NCBI RefSeq assembly: GCF_014217835.1
Contig: NZ_CP055263.1
Location: 4,095,501-4,159,500 of the forward strand
Direction: 5' to 3'
DNA from: Metabacillus sp. KUDC1714
Lineage (GTDB): Bacteria; Bacillota; Bacilli; Bacillales; Bacillaceae
Length of the DNA: 64,000 bases
Shown piece by piece: positions 37,303 through 46,596 of this stretch. The stretch's first letter is position 1; each line of letters begins with the position of its first letter. Position numbers and translations under genes: made by a program. The notes beneath the pieces are model-generated. The model was not told the origin of the DNA and did not search any database. It worked only from the letters and a program-made list of their open reading frames with translations.

Positions 37303-37443
37303 ATGGGAACAATCATTTGTCAAAACTGCAACTCTACTATCGGTCATATTGAGGTAGAAAAAGTGACAACATTATATGGTAAATGTAATCATCATAATTG
37401 CTGCAAAGAAGATCAGAAAATAAATGTTGTCGAGGTCAAATAA
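37303..37443 (+). CDS. sr1P: SR1P, GapA-binding peptide
   Basis: 46 residues from ATG 37303, seven bases after AAAGGGG; an ATG two codons earlier is too close to the ribosome binding site. It begins MGTIICQNCNSTI and contains VEKVTTLYGKC and a HHNCC cluster, the pattern of SR1P peptides of Bacillales (MGTIVCQ-C, EKVTTLYG-C). In B. subtilis SR1P binds glyceraldehyde-3-phosphate dehydrogenase GapA and enhances its association with RNase J1. Five cysteines and three histidines suggest metal binding (inference). rnjA is in the same window. Confidence 0.85.
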   Translation: MGTIICQNCNSTIGHIEVEKVTTLYGKCNHHNCCKEDQKINVVEVK

Positions 37444-37471
37444 GGGGTTATATATAAAGTTTTTAAGGGGG

Positions 37472-37510
37472 AATAAAGCACGCAACAATTATGTTGCGTG
37501 CTTTATTTTT
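37472..37510 (+). terminator. SR1 terminator
   Basis: AATAAAGCACGCAACA (37472-37487) pairs perfectly with TGTTGCGTGCTTTATT (37492-37507) around ATTA, followed by T. An unusually strong terminator for such a short unit. Confidence 0.95.
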
Positions 37511-37592
37511 GTTACAAATTATAAAATTTTTGTACGGTGGATAACACTTTAACATCCAGTTTTAGCGCCCAGTGAACTTCACAGTAACAAAT

Positions 37593-39068
37593 TTATCGAA
37601 TTGCACGGTGTTCTTTAATCACGCGAATTGTATTTAAAGTTGGATCTTCAGGTCCTTGTACTGGTAACCCTACTTCAAGATTTTTCGTAACATATGCTAA
37701 ATTATCATCAGTTACAATCTCACCAGGAATAAAGATTGGGATTCCTGGTGGGTATACCATTATAAATTCAGCGATGATTCTACCTGCAGATTCGTTAAAA
37801 GGGACGATTTCAGTCTCAGCGTAAAATGCATCCCTTGGTGTTAGAGCTAATACAGGTATATCAGGCAGTAAAATACGAGCCTTAACGTCTTGATCATCCT
37901 TTTTTAATTGGAACTCACTAGAGAGCTCCTGGAGGGCTTTAATAAGGGTATCTACATCATTCTTCGTATCGCCAGGTGTAATAATACATAAAATATTATA
38001 TAAGTCAGATAATTCCACTTCGATTTGGTATTTTTCACGAAGCCATTTTTCGACGTCATATCCCGTTAAACCTAGTTCATAAACTGGAATAATTAATTTT
38101 GTAGGGTCATAATCAAAGGTTGCTTTTGTTCCTAAAATTTCTTTGCCAATACAATAAATATTTTCGATTGCATTAATTTTATCACGCGTATAATTAGCTA
38201 ACTCAATTGTCTTATCGATTAATTCACGTCCCTCTGTAGCTAAACGCTTCCTAGCTACGTCAAGTGATGCTAATAATAAATAAGAAGTAGATGTAGTTGT
38301 CATCATACTTAATATCGATTGTACCCGCTGAGGTGACACTAAAGAACCTCTAACATTTAACACAGAACTTTGTGTCATCGATCCGCCAAGCTTATGGACA
38401 CTTGTCGCAGCCATATCTGCACCAGCCTGCATTGCGCTTAAAGGCAATTCCTCATGGAAATGAATATGGACCCCATGTGCTTCATCTACCAAAACTGGAA
38501 CATTGTAGGAATGAGCGATTTCAACAATTTCTTTTAGATCAGCAGAAATTCCGAAATAAGTAGGATTAATAACAAGTACACCTTTAGCATCGGGATGCTG
38601 TTCAAGAGCCTTTTCTACCGCATCATTTGTAATTCCATGTGAGATACCTAAGTTCTTATCAATTTCAGGATGTATGAAAATTGGTATTGCTCCTGAAAAA
38701 ACAATCGCAGTCATAACTGATTTATGAACATTGCGAGGTACAATAATTTTATCTCCTGGTCCGCAAACAGCCATAACCATTGTCATGATCGCTCCACTTG
38801 TCCCTTGTACAGAAAAAAATGTATAATCCGCTCCAAATGCCTCTGCAGCAAGCTCTTGAGCTTTCTTGATCATCCCTTTTGGGGCATGAAGGTCATCTAA
38901 TGGCCCAATATTAATTAAATCAATTGATAAAGCATTATCGCCGATAAAGCTTCTAAATTCAGGATCAATTCCCGCACCTTTCTTATGACCAGGAATATGA
39001 AATTGAATTGGATTTTTTTTTGCATGTTCAATTAAACCTGTGAACAACGGTGTTTCTTTTTGTGACAA
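37593..39068 (-). CDS. speA: Arginine decarboxylase SpeA
   Basis: 491 residues from TTG 39066-39068, chosen because AAGGTGG lies seven bases upstream and the product then begins MSQKETPL like the 490-residue B. subtilis enzyme; an ATG eight codons earlier is less likely. PLP-dependent, aspartate-aminotransferase fold of the Orn/Lys/Arg decarboxylase class: FHIPGHKKG (23-31), QGTSGA near 88-93, DEAHG (195-199) and the PLP lysine Lys226 in SVHKLGGS. It converts arginine to agmatine, the first step of spermidine synthesis in Bacillus. In B. subtilis the neighbouring SR1 RNA regulates arginine catabolism. Confidence 0.95.
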   Translation of the reverse strand: MSQKETPLFTGLIEHAKKNPIQFHIPGHKKGAGIDPEFRSFIGDNALSIDLINIGPLDDLHAPKGMIKKAQELAAEAFGADYTFFSVQGTSGAIMTMVMAVCGPGDKIIVPRNVHKSVMTAIVFSGAIPIFIHPEIDKNLGISHGITNDAVEKALEQHPDAKGVLVINPTYFGISADLKEIVEIAHSYNVPVLVDEAHGVHIHFHEELPLSAMQAGADMAATSVHKLGGSMTQSSVLNVRGSLVSPQRVQSILSMMTTTSTSYLLLASLDVARKRLATEGRELIDKTIELANYTRDKINAIENIYCIGKEILGTKATFDYDPTKLIIPVYELGLTGYDVEKWLREKYQIEVELSDLYNILCIITPGDTKNDVDTLIKALQELSSEFQLKKDDQDVKARILLPDIPVLALTPRDAFYAETEIVPFNESAGRIIAEFIMVYPPGIPIFIPGEIVTDDNLAYVTKNLEVGLPVQGPEDPTLNTIRVIKEHRAIR

Positions 39069-39447
39069 CGTTTTTCCACCTTCTTTTTTCATTAATAATT
39101 GATATATCCTACATGCTGTCTTCAGAGAAAATATGAAGAAAAGGAAACGGGATAAAGCATTGAGTAAAGGTTAATCTCTCGCAAATATATATAATGCCGT
39201 TGCCTTATTTTAGTGTTTTGAAATAATCAATTTTACCGTCAGACGAATCATGTCGAAATCTGTATATTTATAAAAACAAATGAATTATACCTTTATCAAT
39301 AATGACAGTCAATAAAAATAATGCTTAACTTTGCTGTATTTGCAAATGCTTTAGTTAGTCTTCGCAACCCCTAAACATTCATTCATGAAGGATTTTCTTT
39401 ATTGGTCTAGAATAGAAAAGTGTATTAGAGGAGAGGGGGCTTATGAG
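39069..39447. other. Divergent region speA / nitronate monooxygenase
   Basis: About 380 bases containing two opposing promoters that I cannot place with confidence. The right end carries GAGGGGG before the chosen start at 39448. No RNA structure or repeat is recognised. Confidence 0.4.
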
Positions 39448-40404
39448 ATGGATTGGAAATCAAGAGTAACTGATATTTTAAATATCCAATATCCAATTGT
39501 ACAAGGAGGTCTGGCTTATTTAGCATATTCTGAATTAGCAGCTGCTGTCTCAAATGCAGGAGGTTTAGGTCAAATTACGGCAATGTCATTAGGAGCGCCA
39601 GATGCATTAAAAGCAGAAATAAAAAAACTCCGAGAAAAAACCTCTAAGCCATTCGGTGTAAACTTTGCAATAGGTCAACATGGACGGGGGTATGAAGAGC
39701 TTGTTGAGGTGGCCATTGAAGAAAAGGTTCCAGTCATCTCAATGACGGGTGGCAATCCTGCACCAATTTTTGATATGTTAAAAGGTGTGGATGTAATGAA
39801 ACTTGTCTTAGTTGCTGCAAAGCGGCAAGCTATAAAGGCTGAAGAGCTAGGTGCAGATGCTGTAATGGTTGTCGGTCAGGAAGGTGGGGGTCACTTAGGA
39901 AGAAGCGATGTCGGGACGTTGGTGTTAATTCCTCAAGTTGTAGATGCTGTATCTATACCTGTCATAGCATCTGGTGGTATTGGTGATGGACGAGGTTTAA
40001 TGGCAGCACTAAGTCTTGGTGCTGAAGGAATCGAAATGGGTACACGATTTATCGCAACCAAGGAATGTGTACATGCACACCAAGTCTATAAGCAAGCACT
40101 AGTAGAATGTGATGAAAATGATACGGTCGTCATCAAAAAATCAATAGGTGCTCCAGCAAGGGCGATTGCGAATAAATGGACAGATCAAATTCTTGAAATA
40201 GAAAAAGATTCAGGTGGATATGAGGATCTTAAGAATTATATTAGTGGTGTTGCTAACAAAAGATATATTTATGATGGTAAAATAGATGAAGGTTTTGCAT
40301 GGGCGGGTCAAGTAATAGGACTTATCTCAGACGTACCATCTGTAAATGACCTAATAGCAAAAATGATCATAGAAGCTGAAGCTATTCGTAGAGAATGGAA
40401 ATAA
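39448..40404 (+). CDS. Nitronate monooxygenase (FMN-dependent)
   Basis: 318 residues from ATG 39448, eight bases after GAGGGGG; a longer frame from 39385 lacks a ribosome binding site. TIM-barrel FMN enzyme: PIVQGGLAYLAYSELAAAVSNAGGLG near 15-40, FGVNFA near 70, VGQEGGGHLGR near 140-150 and IASGGIGDGRG near 180-190, with GTRFIATKE after. Such enzymes oxidise alkyl nitronates to carbonyl and nitrite, or reduce enoyl groups in FabK relatives; the motif set fits the nitronate class. It is 54 bases upstream of yktA and could be co-transcribed. Confidence 0.9.
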   Translation: MDWKSRVTDILNIQYPIVQGGLAYLAYSELAAAVSNAGGLGQITAMSLGAPDALKAEIKKLREKTSKPFGVNFAIGQHGRGYEELVEVAIEEKVPVISMTGGNPAPIFDMLKGVDVMKLVLVAAKRQAIKAEELGADAVMVVGQEGGGHLGRSDVGTLVLIPQVVDAVSIPVIASGGIGDGRGLMAALSLGAEGIEMGTRFIATKECVHAHQVYKQALVECDENDTVVIKKSIGAPARAIANKWTDQILEIEKDSGGYEDLKNYISGVANKRYIYDGKIDEGFAWAGQVIGLISDVPSVNDLIAKMIIEAEAIRREWK

Positions 40405-40458
40405 GTAGTTACTATGTAGACTGCTGCTTCTAAAAAAGAGAGTGAGGAATGTAACATC

Positions 40459-40728
40459 ATGGATTATCAATATCCGATCTCCTTGGACTGGAGTACAGAA
40501 GAAACTGTTGACGTGATTAATTTTTTTGAGTGTATAGAGAAAGCATATGAAAAAGGGATTGATCGTATACAATTAATGAATGCATATCGTAGGTTTAAAG
40601 AGATTGTTCCGAGTAAAGCTGAAGAAAAATCGATTGGTAATGAATTTGAAGAGGTAAGTGGATATTCAACCTATCGAGTTATAAAAAAAGCAAAGACATC
40701 TGAAGAACTACATATTGTAAAGATGTAG
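40459..40728 (+). CDS. yktA: YktA, UPF0223 family
   Basis: 89 residues, conserved UPF0223 protein. It is small, acidic and helical, beginning [15 protein letters not shown], with [15 protein letters not shown] and [17 protein letters not shown] in the middle. The function is unknown. The position between speA and yktB follows the B. subtilis order. It has a GAGG ribosome binding site and shares a bidirectional terminator with yktB. Confidence 0.92.
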   Translation: MDYQYPISLDWSTEETVDVINFFECIEKAYEKGIDRIQLMNAYRRFKEIVPSKAEEKSIGNEFEEVSGYSTYRVIKKAKTSEELHIVKM

Positions 40729-40742
40729 CTAATGTTATCAAT

Positions 40743-40779
40743 AAAAAATGTCCAGGCTCATAGAGACTGGACATTTTTT
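40743..40779. terminator. Bidirectional terminator between yktA and yktB
   Basis: AAAAAATGTCCAG (40743-40755) pairs with CTGGACATTTTTT (40767-40779). The yktB stop codon lies in the loop. Confidence 0.92.
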
Positions 40780-41396
40780 AATTCTAATGACAGTTTATAC
40801 AAAGGGATTAGTGTTTGAAAGGTTTCAAGAATAACTTTAAGTAACTTATCACCGTCATTCAATATTGGGTTTTCCACATTTATGTGACGACCGATAAGAA
40901 ACTCAGCTTTCTTAACGTCTCTGAACCGCTCTAGAGAACTTTTTAAGTCAATAACATAGAATGGGATAGAATCTTTTTTTGTATGATCTAATGACACACA
41001 GAAATCATCTGGAACTGAATTTTTAATAATATCCATATTGTTTAAGAAATTTAACGCTATGTTTTCTTTATTAGGTAATTCGTAAATAAAGGCAAGCCAG
41101 ATAAAGAGATGGTCATCAAATAAACCAACTTGAAAATGGGGGTGTTGTTTGTAGCCGCGTTTATTTGCAGCGATCGCTAACCATGTATCTTTTGGTGGAT
41201 TTATCGTTCTTCTTGCATGCTTAGCAATATGTAAAAACATTTCATTTTGTAAGACAGATGATAAATCATCAGTTAATGTTTGGCCAATTATTTGAAATTT
41301 AGGCTGTATACGCTCCCGAATTGCGTCCATTCGGTCCTCTAAACCATCTATAGTAAATGTTTCAAAATCTTTACTAGTAAACCCATCAAAATTCAT
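40758..41396 (-). CDS. yktB: YktB, UPF0637 family
   Basis: 212 residues from ATG 41394-41396, ten bases after AGGAGG; the frame is open 25 codons further, but the shorter form matches the B. subtilis length. The sequence begins MNFDGFTSKDFETF and contains HAKHARRTINPPKDTWLAI, the hallmark of this DUF1054 family. Its function is unknown; the structure of a homologue has an HGPRTase-like shape, as far as I recall. Single gene, convergent with yktA. Confidence 0.92.
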   Translation of the reverse strand: MNFDGFTSKDFETFTIDGLEDRMDAIRERIQPKFQIIGQTLTDDLSSVLQNEMFLHIAKHARRTINPPKDTWLAIAANKRGYKQHPHFQVGLFDDHLFIWLAFIYELPNKENIALNFLNNMDIIKNSVPDDFCVSLDHTKKDSIPFYVIDLKSSLERFRDVKKAEFLIGRHINVENPILNDGDKLLKVILETFQTLIPLYKLSLELKNVQSL

Positions 41397-41748
41397 TGAT
41401 CTAAATCCTCCTATTATTCCTACATTTCCTATTTCAAATGTTGAGCTTATATTATATACGGATAAGCACATGTTAGCACAATGATATGCTTTCGAAATAC
41501 GAATAACACGTTTCGGTATAAAGTGTAGGTGGTATTAGAATAGCGTAATCCTTTAACAAAACTCTGGCAAGTATATCGCTGTAGTTGGCCAAGAAACTAG
41601 GTAAATACACAATTTCATTCGGATAGTTCCAACTTTTTTTAGACTCACATATTATATAAAAAAACTATTAAATACCTTAAATGAATCTTTGAAATCGTTT
41701 CATGGTTACCTTGTTTAATGAAAAAGAGAAGAAAGGGGCGGTAGAAAG
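41397..41748. other. Divergent region yktB / ykzI
   Basis: About 350 bases. It includes the yktB leader with AGGAGG and the promoter region of the next gene. I see no other feature. Confidence 0.4.
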
Positions 41749-41937
41749 ATGAAACAAATTGTGAAAACAAGTGGACAAAAAATCATTAACAATCGTATTG
41801 GGGTGTTAAGGCTTGAATTGGATTACGAATTAGCCACCCTTTATGAAGCTATGCAAAATAAAGATTCAAAGAAAAAAACAGAATGTAAGCTAAAGTTAGA
41901 AAAATTACGAAAAGAGTGGATGAAGCTCCAAGCATAG
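41749..41937 (+). CDS. ykzI: Small basic helical protein at the ykzI position
   Basis: 62 residues, Lys-rich and almost fully helical (LRLELDYELATLYEAM, then KKKTECKLKLEKLRKEWMKL), with coiled-coil potential at about 38-60. It is preceded by AAAGGGGCGG and followed by a good terminator, so it is a real gene. The position between yktB and yktC matches the small B. subtilis gene ykzI; the symbol rests on that. Function unknown. Confidence 0.75.
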   Translation: MKQIVKTSGQKIINNRIGVLRLELDYELATLYEAMQNKDSKKKTECKLKLEKLRKEWMKLQA

Positions 41938-41957
41938 CGGGAGATGAGGAAATCTAC

Positions 41958-41983
41958 AAACGAACCTCGTTGGGTTCGTTTTT
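41958..41983 (+). terminator. ykzI terminator
   Basis: AAACGAACC (41958-41966) pairs with GGTTCGTTT (41973-41981) and continues into T. Confidence 0.85.
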
Positions 41984-42088
41984 ATCTGCGCAACAATAAT
42001 TGATTGATCTTACTTGCTTTCCTTTAATTCAATACAGTATCCTTAACATAGCACGAGTGAATTTTTTACATAGAAATGAGGTTACTTT

Positions 42089-42877
42089 ATGACGAATTGG
42101 AAGGACATTGATCAAAAGGCAAAACAGTGGGTAAAAGAAGCAGGGGAAAAAATTCGTAATTCCTTTGATTCCACACTTTCTATTCAATATAAGTCTAATC
42201 CTAACGATTTAGTGACGAATATGGATAAGGAAATTGAACAATTTTTAATTGGTAAAATTCAAGAAACCTACCCAGAACATCGAATATTAGGGGAAGAAGG
42301 CTATGGTGATGAAGTAACATCATTAGATGGAGTATTGTGGATTATTGATCCAATTGATGGAACAATGAACTTTGTTCACCAGCAAAGAAATTTTGCCATT
42401 TCAGTAGGTATATACGGGGATGGTATAGGATATATAGGGTTGATTTATGATGTTGTACATAATGAATTGTATCATGCGTTTAAAGGGGAAGGAGCATTTA
42501 TGAATGACCTCCCGTTACCGATGCTTGACAAAGTAAAGATAGAAGAAGCGATCGTAAGTGTTAATGCTACATGGTTATTAGAAAATCCACGGATTGATCA
42601 TAATCTAATGACCAAAATTGTAAAAAAGGTACGTGGGACACGTTCATATGGTTCTGCAGCCCTAGAGTGTGCCTATGTTGCCTCAGGTCGTCTTGACGCA
42701 TATATGACAATGAGACTCGCTCCATGGGACTTTGCAGCTGGCTTGGTATTAATTGAAGAGGTAGGAGGGAGTATGTCAACGATTACGGGTGAGAAGCTTG
42801 ATTTACTTACAAAGAATTCTTTCTTCGTCGGTGAAAAAAGTCTTCACAACTTAATATTAACGGAATACTTAATCTAG
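42089..42877 (+). CDS. yktC: Inositol monophosphatase family protein YktC
   Basis: 262 residues. Lithium-sensitive phosphatase motifs: GEEGYGDE near 69-76 (metal Glu), WIIDPIDGTMNFVHQ near 86-100 (metal Asp pair and Thr) and APWDFAAG near 214-221 (third metal Asp). B. subtilis YktC hydrolyses inositol monophosphate and related sugar phosphates such as NADP-derived ones. ATG follows ATGAGG. The stop overlaps the start of the downstream GNAT gene by one base (TAGTG), so the pair is translationally coupled. Confidence 0.93.
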   Translation: MTNWKDIDQKAKQWVKEAGEKIRNSFDSTLSIQYKSNPNDLVTNMDKEIEQFLIGKIQETYPEHRILGEEGYGDEVTSLDGVLWIIDPIDGTMNFVHQQRNFAISVGIYGDGIGYIGLIYDVVHNELYHAFKGEGAFMNDLPLPMLDKVKIEEAIVSVNATWLLENPRIDHNLMTKIVKKVRGTRSYGSAALECAYVASGRLDAYMTMRLAPWDFAAGLVLIEEVGGSMSTITGEKLDLLTKNSFFVGEKSLHNLILTEYLI

Positions 42878-43341
42878 TGATTTCACTCTCTTCAAGTGCT
42901 TTAGAAAAAGATGATTATGAGTTTTTTAAAGAAATCATTTTTGAAAGCAACGAATGGCAAAGTGAGGAATGTAAAGTAGAAGATTTGCATTCATATTTAT
43001 TGTCGTACAAAATGTTCAATGGTGAATGGAGAATTTGGAAATCAGGTGACAAACAGGTAGGCGTGACCTATTTAATGGAATGGTCTCCAGCAAATGAGAA
43101 ACCTTGGATTGGAACTATTCTTGTTCATCCACAATTACGGATGAAAGGCTTTGGGAAAAGTATCGTAACTGAAATTGGAAGTGAACTAAGTCGAAAAGGA
43201 CATAAAGCGTTATTCGTTGGTTGTCCAATTCAACAGGGTACATGGATTCAATTTTTGGGGAAGTGTGGATTTGAACAATTTAAGGTCGAGTTCGATGAAT
43301 ACTCATCAAAAGAGTTTATGATAGCAGTTAAGCCTTTATAA
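42877..43341 (+). CDS. GNAT-family acetyltransferase
   Basis: 154 residues from GTG 42877, sharing one base with the yktC stop. The GNAT fold is recognised by strand-helix pattern and the acetyl-CoA loop near 90-105 (TILVHPQLRMKGFGKSIV, with R-x-x-G-F-G). The target amine is not known; no partner gene other than yktC gives a hint. The gene is followed by a hairpin shared with the convergent ylaF. Confidence 0.85.
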   Translation: MISLSSSALEKDDYEFFKEIIFESNEWQSEECKVEDLHSYLLSYKMFNGEWRIWKSGDKQVGVTYLMEWSPANEKPWIGTILVHPQLRMKGFGKSIVTEIGSELSRKGHKALFVGCPIQQGTWIQFLGKCGFEQFKVEFDEYSSKEFMIAVKPL

Positions 43342-43375
43342 TTTTTGCTTTTCTTTTTCAAATGGAATTTTAATA

Positions 43376-43422
43376 TAAGAAAAACGAAGGCTTTAGCTAT
43401 TAATACAAAGCATAAGCCTTCG
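43376..43422. terminator. Terminator between the GNAT gene and ylaF
   Basis: CGAAGGCTT (43385-43393) pairs with AAGCCTTCG (43414-43422). On the minus strand it is followed by TTTTTCTTATATT (good for ylaF); on the plus strand by CTTTCTAT (weaker). Confidence 0.75.
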
Positions 43423-43449
43423 CTTTCTATATTATTAATGGTTGATGAC

Positions 43450-43635
43450 TTATAAAAGTCCTTTTTCGCGCATTCTTTTTTTCATGATAAAGCCTGATGC
43501 CATAACGGCATTTAATCCAATGATCGCTAGTAGAATTCCAGGTATACTCCGCTCTCCTACAGCAATTCCTATTCCTATCATACAAGCTGCAGCTAAGAAA
43601 GCTAATACGACAAAAATCCACTTACCAAGTCTCAT
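43450..43635 (-). CDS. ylaF: YlaF, DUF5325 membrane protein
   Basis: 61 residues from ATG 43633-43635, after GGGAGAGG at eight bases; a start six codons earlier is less well placed. Two hydrophobic segments (about 4-26 and 30-50) and a basic tail MKKRMREKGLL that recalls the KKKMREQGLL end of B. subtilis YlaF. Function unknown. It is divergent from typA, in the conserved ylaF-typA arrangement. Confidence 0.85.
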   Translation of the reverse strand: MRLGKWIFVVLAFLAAACMIGIGIAVGERSIPGILLAIIGLNAVMASGFIMKKRMREKGLL

Positions 43636-43724
43636 AAAACCGACCTCTCCCAACCGAAAAGAAAAATATTTTATTATACTTCCTTTAGTTTAACTAAAAT
43701 CTTAACACTTTTCTACATTGTTTA

Positions 43725-43733
43725 TGGTATAAT
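43725..43733 (+). promoter_or_regulatory. Extended -10 promoter of typA
   Basis: TGGTATAAT about 130 bases before the GTG start of typA. The -35 region (around ACACTT) is poor, as at ykpA, which uses the same nine-base element. Confidence 0.5.
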
Positions 43734-43865
43734 ATCGAAGGTAATTTTGAAATTATAATGATAACAATTAGAATACTGCGAAAAGTCATACTGTATTACT
43801 TATTTAAAGTATGGAAAACCTTTTAGTAGAGCCTATTTGAATATACATTTTTAGGAGATGAAAGA

Positions 43866-45707
43866 GTGAAATTACGAAACGATATTCGCAACATAGCTAT
43901 TATTGCCCACGTAGACCATGGTAAAACAACATTGGTTGATCAACTTTTGCACCAATCAGGAACATTCCGTACAAACGAAAATGTCGCAGAACGTGCAATG
44001 GACTCAAATGATTTAGAGCGCGAACGCGGGATTACTATTTTAGCTAAAAACACAGCAATTAATTATAAAGACACTCGTATTAACATCATGGATACACCAG
44101 GCCATGCTGACTTTGGTGGAGAGGTAGAACGTATCATGAAAATGGTAGATGGAGTTCTACTTGTTGTAGATGCTTATGAAGGCTGTATGCCACAAACGCG
44201 TTTTGTTTTAAAGAAAGCGTTAGAGCAAAATTTAACTCCAATTGTAGTGGTAAATAAAATCGACCGTGATTTTGCACGTCCATCAGAAGTAGTTGATGAA
44301 GTGTTAGATTTATTTATTGAGCTTGATGCAAATGAAGATCAGTTGGATTTCCCAGTTGTATTTGCTTCTGCAATAAATGGAACTGCAAGTACAAGCCCAG
44401 ATCCAGCAGATCAAGAGGAAAACATGGTCGCTATATTTGATTCGATTGTTGAACATATTCCAGCACCAGTCGATAATAGAGAGGAACCACTACAATTCCA
44501 AGTAGCGTTACTTGATTATAATGATTATGTTGGACGAATTGGTATCGGACGTGTATTCCGTGGAACAATGCAAGTTGGCCAGCAAGTATCCTTAATGAAA
44601 ATCGATGGTTCTATTAAGAACTTCCGTGTAACAAAACTATTTGGCTTCCAAGGCTTAAGACGTGTTGAAATTGAACAAGCAGAAGCTGGGGACCTAGTCG
44701 CTGTATCTGGAATGGAAGATATTAACGTTGGTGAAACGGTTTGTCCTGTGGAACATCAAGAAGCTTTACCAATTCTTCGTATTGATGAACCAACATTACA
44801 AATGACTTTTGCTGTAAATAACAGTCCATTCGCAGGACGTGAAGGTAAATTTGTTACTTCTCGTAAAATAGAAGAACGCTTATTGTCTCAATTACAAACA
44901 GATGTAAGCTTACGTGTTGACCCAACTGCTTCTCCAGATGCTTGGATCGTTTCTGGACGTGGAGAGCTTCATCTTTCAATCTTAATTGAAAATATGCGCC
45001 GTGAAGGTTTTGAACTTCAAGTTTCTAAACCAGAGGTTATCGTAAAAGAAATTGATGGTGTAAAATGTGAGCCGGTTGAACGTGTACAAATCGATGTACC
45101 TGAAGAACATACTGGCGGAGTAATGGAATCAATCGGTGCCCGTAAAGGTGAAATGATCGATATGATCAACAATGGTAACGGTCAAGTAAGATTAATCTTT
45201 AATGTACCTGCTCGTGGATTAATAGGTTATTCAACAGAATTTATGTCTTTAACTCGTGGTTTTGGTATTATTAATCATACTTTTGATAGCTACCAACCAA
45301 TGCAGAAGGGTCAGGTTGGAGGACGTCGTCAAGGTGTACTTGTTTCCATGGAAAATGGTAAATCCACAACTTATGGTATTCAAGGAGTCGAAGATCGCGG
45401 TATTATCTTCATTGAAGCTGGTGTGGATGTTTATGAAGGTATGATTGTTGGAGAACATACTCGTGAAAATGATCTAGTTGTAAATATTTGCAAAATGAAA
45501 CAACAAACAAATATTCGTTCAGCTAACAAAGATCAAACGAACACGATGAAAAAACCACGTATCATGTCTTTAGAAGAAGCGCTTGAATACTTGAATGAAG
45601 ATGAGTATTGTGAATTAACACCAGAATCAATCAGACTTAGAAAGAAAATTCTTGACAAAAACGAGCGTGAAAAATCAGCGAAAAAGAAAAAATTAGCAGG
45701 GATTTAA
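43866..45707 (+). CDS. typA: Translational GTPase TypA/BipA
   Basis: 613 residues from GTG 43866 after TTAGGAG. GTPase motifs: G1 AHVDHGKTT (about 14-22), switch [17 protein letters not shown] and SA(I/L). An EF-G-like domain II, domains III and V and the BipA-specific C-terminal domain follow (about 480-613). TypA binds the ribosome at the EF-G site and helps 50S assembly and growth at low temperature or under stress. It is complete. A long leader of about 130 bases follows the extended -10. Named ylaG in B. subtilis. Confidence 0.96.
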   Translation: MKLRNDIRNIAIIAHVDHGKTTLVDQLLHQSGTFRTNENVAERAMDSNDLERERGITILAKNTAINYKDTRINIMDTPGHADFGGEVERIMKMVDGVLLVVDAYEGCMPQTRFVLKKALEQNLTPIVVVNKIDRDFARPSEVVDEVLDLFIELDANEDQLDFPVVFASAINGTASTSPDPADQEENMVAIFDSIVEHIPAPVDNREEPLQFQVALLDYNDYVGRIGIGRVFRGTMQVGQQVSLMKIDGSIKNFRVTKLFGFQGLRRVEIEQAEAGDLVAVSGMEDINVGETVCPVEHQEALPILRIDEPTLQMTFAVNNSPFAGREGKFVTSRKIEERLLSQLQTDVSLRVDPTASPDAWIVSGRGELHLSILIENMRREGFELQVSKPEVIVKEIDGVKCEPVERVQIDVPEEHTGGVMESIGARKGEMIDMINNGNGQVRLIFNVPARGLIGYSTEFMSLTRGFGIINHTFDSYQPMQKGQVGGRRQGVLVSMENGKSTTYGIQGVEDRGIIFIEAGVDVYEGMIVGEHTRENDLVVNICKMKQQTNIRSANKDQTNTMKKPRIMSLEEALEYLNEDEYCELTPESIRLRKKILDKNEREKSAKKKKLAGI

Positions 45708-45735
45708 GCTTAAGAAATTATTTTTATAAAATAAA

Positions 45736-45769
45736 AAAGAGGGCTGATTCACTTTGATTCAGCCTCTTT
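45736..45769 (+). terminator. typA terminator
   Basis: AAAGAGG.GCTGA pairs with TCAG.CCTCTTT (45736-45769), preceded by A-rich and followed by C and T bases. Confidence 0.7.
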
Positions 45770-45824
45770 CTATACATTCTAAAATCATGTATTGAGGAAA
45801 GGTACTGTGCTAGGAGGAGAAAAA

Positions 45825-46142
45825 TTGGATGTAACAGAAAGGCTTTCGTTTTTTCCAAGCTTATATCGTGTTGTCGAATACCCAAAGGTAGGAATGTGGA
45901 TGCTTTATATAACCATTCTCCTTTTATCCATCCTTGTTTTTAAGCTGGGATTTGCGAAAAAACTACCTATTTTAAAATCAGCTGTTATTTATTTGTTTTT
46001 AGCTTTGGGTTGTACAGTTCTAACCTTTTTAGGGATATTTTTACCGGTGGCAGAAGGATTGGTTGTTGCTTCGCTTATATTAATCATTTATAAGATAAGA
46101 CTCTATCAATCAAAGAAACAAGAAGCAGAAGAGGTTAAATAA
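45825..46142 (+). CDS. ylaH: YlaH-like membrane protein
   Basis: 105 residues from TTG 45825, five bases after GGAGGAG; this gives the same length as B. subtilis YlaH and the conserved TERLSFFPS start. Three hydrophobic helices: about 22-43, 50-70 and 73-90, with the conserved LGFAKKLP and FLPVAEGL loops. Function unknown. Its stop is inside a very strong hairpin. Confidence 0.9.
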   Translation: MDVTERLSFFPSLYRVVEYPKVGMWMLYITILLLSILVFKLGFAKKLPILKSAVIYLFLALGCTVLTFLGIFLPVAEGLVVASLILIIYKIRLYQSKKQEAEEVK

Positions 46143-46184
46143 AACAAAGGTTCTGATTCAAATGTCAGAACCTTTGTTTTATTT
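46137..46184. terminator. ylaH terminator, bidirectional
   Basis: A 20-base arm (46137-46156) beginning AAATAAAACAAAGG pairs perfectly with 46165-46184. It overlaps the ylaH stop and the last codons of the convergent membrane protein gene, so both 3' ends are coded within the hairpin. Confidence 0.92.
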
Positions 46185-46596
46185 GATTAAACATTAGTGG
46201 GAGAAGTAGTGCATATAGAAAATGACCTATTATCCACCATAAAATGGCTAGTCCATTACTTAAGGCTGGAGTTTCTTTTATGGAAAAAATCGAAAGTGGA
46301 AAATATAATAGAACTGTTGGGGTTGTAAAAACAAACGATAGAACGAATTGTTGCCTGAGATGAAGGTTCAACTTTTCGCAAAAGTAAAAATATACTACGC
46401 TTATAAAAATGGAAACAATTAAATGGAGTGAGAACTCTAGCGTTTCTGGTAAGTGTTTGTTATACAAAAAATCTATGTTTAACAAAAGTGTATAGACTTT
46501 TAATTCTGTAATAAATTGAATAAATTTTAAGAACAAACCTAAAACAGTTCCGCTAATCACCCCAGTTAAGAATCCTCTCCATATGGATTTGCTCAC
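46165..46596 (-). CDS. Hypothetical four-helix membrane protein
   Basis: 143 residues from GTG 46594-46596, whose last bases overlap the TGA of ylaI (GTGA), so it is translated by coupling. Four hydrophobic segments: about 8-28, 57-76, 85-103 and 115-135, the last containing the Trp-rich LAILWWIIGHFLYALLLP. The architecture resembles small conserved Bacillus membrane proteins such as YqhR, but I could not establish family membership. Its final seven codons are within the ylaH terminator. Confidence 0.75.
   Translation of the reverse strand: MSKSIWRGFLTGVISGTVLGLFLKFIQFITELKVYTLLLNIDFLYNKHLPETLEFSLHLIVSIFISVVYFYFCEKLNLHLRQQFVLSFVFTTPTVLLYFPLSIFSIKETPALSNGLAILWWIIGHFLYALLLPLMFNQIKQRF

Larger units (their letters stand above)
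37229..37510 (+). ncRNA. SR1-type dual-function RNA
   Basis: A compact transcription unit with a good promoter, the SR1P reading frame and a very strong terminator, in the position between pdhD and speA where B. subtilis SR1 lies. SR1 acts both as a base-pairing RNA on ahrC mRNA and as the mRNA of the peptide SR1P. The predicted RNA of about 280 bases is longer than the 205-base B. subtilis SR1. The base-pairing region could not be verified, because it needs the ahrC sequence. Confidence 0.7.
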
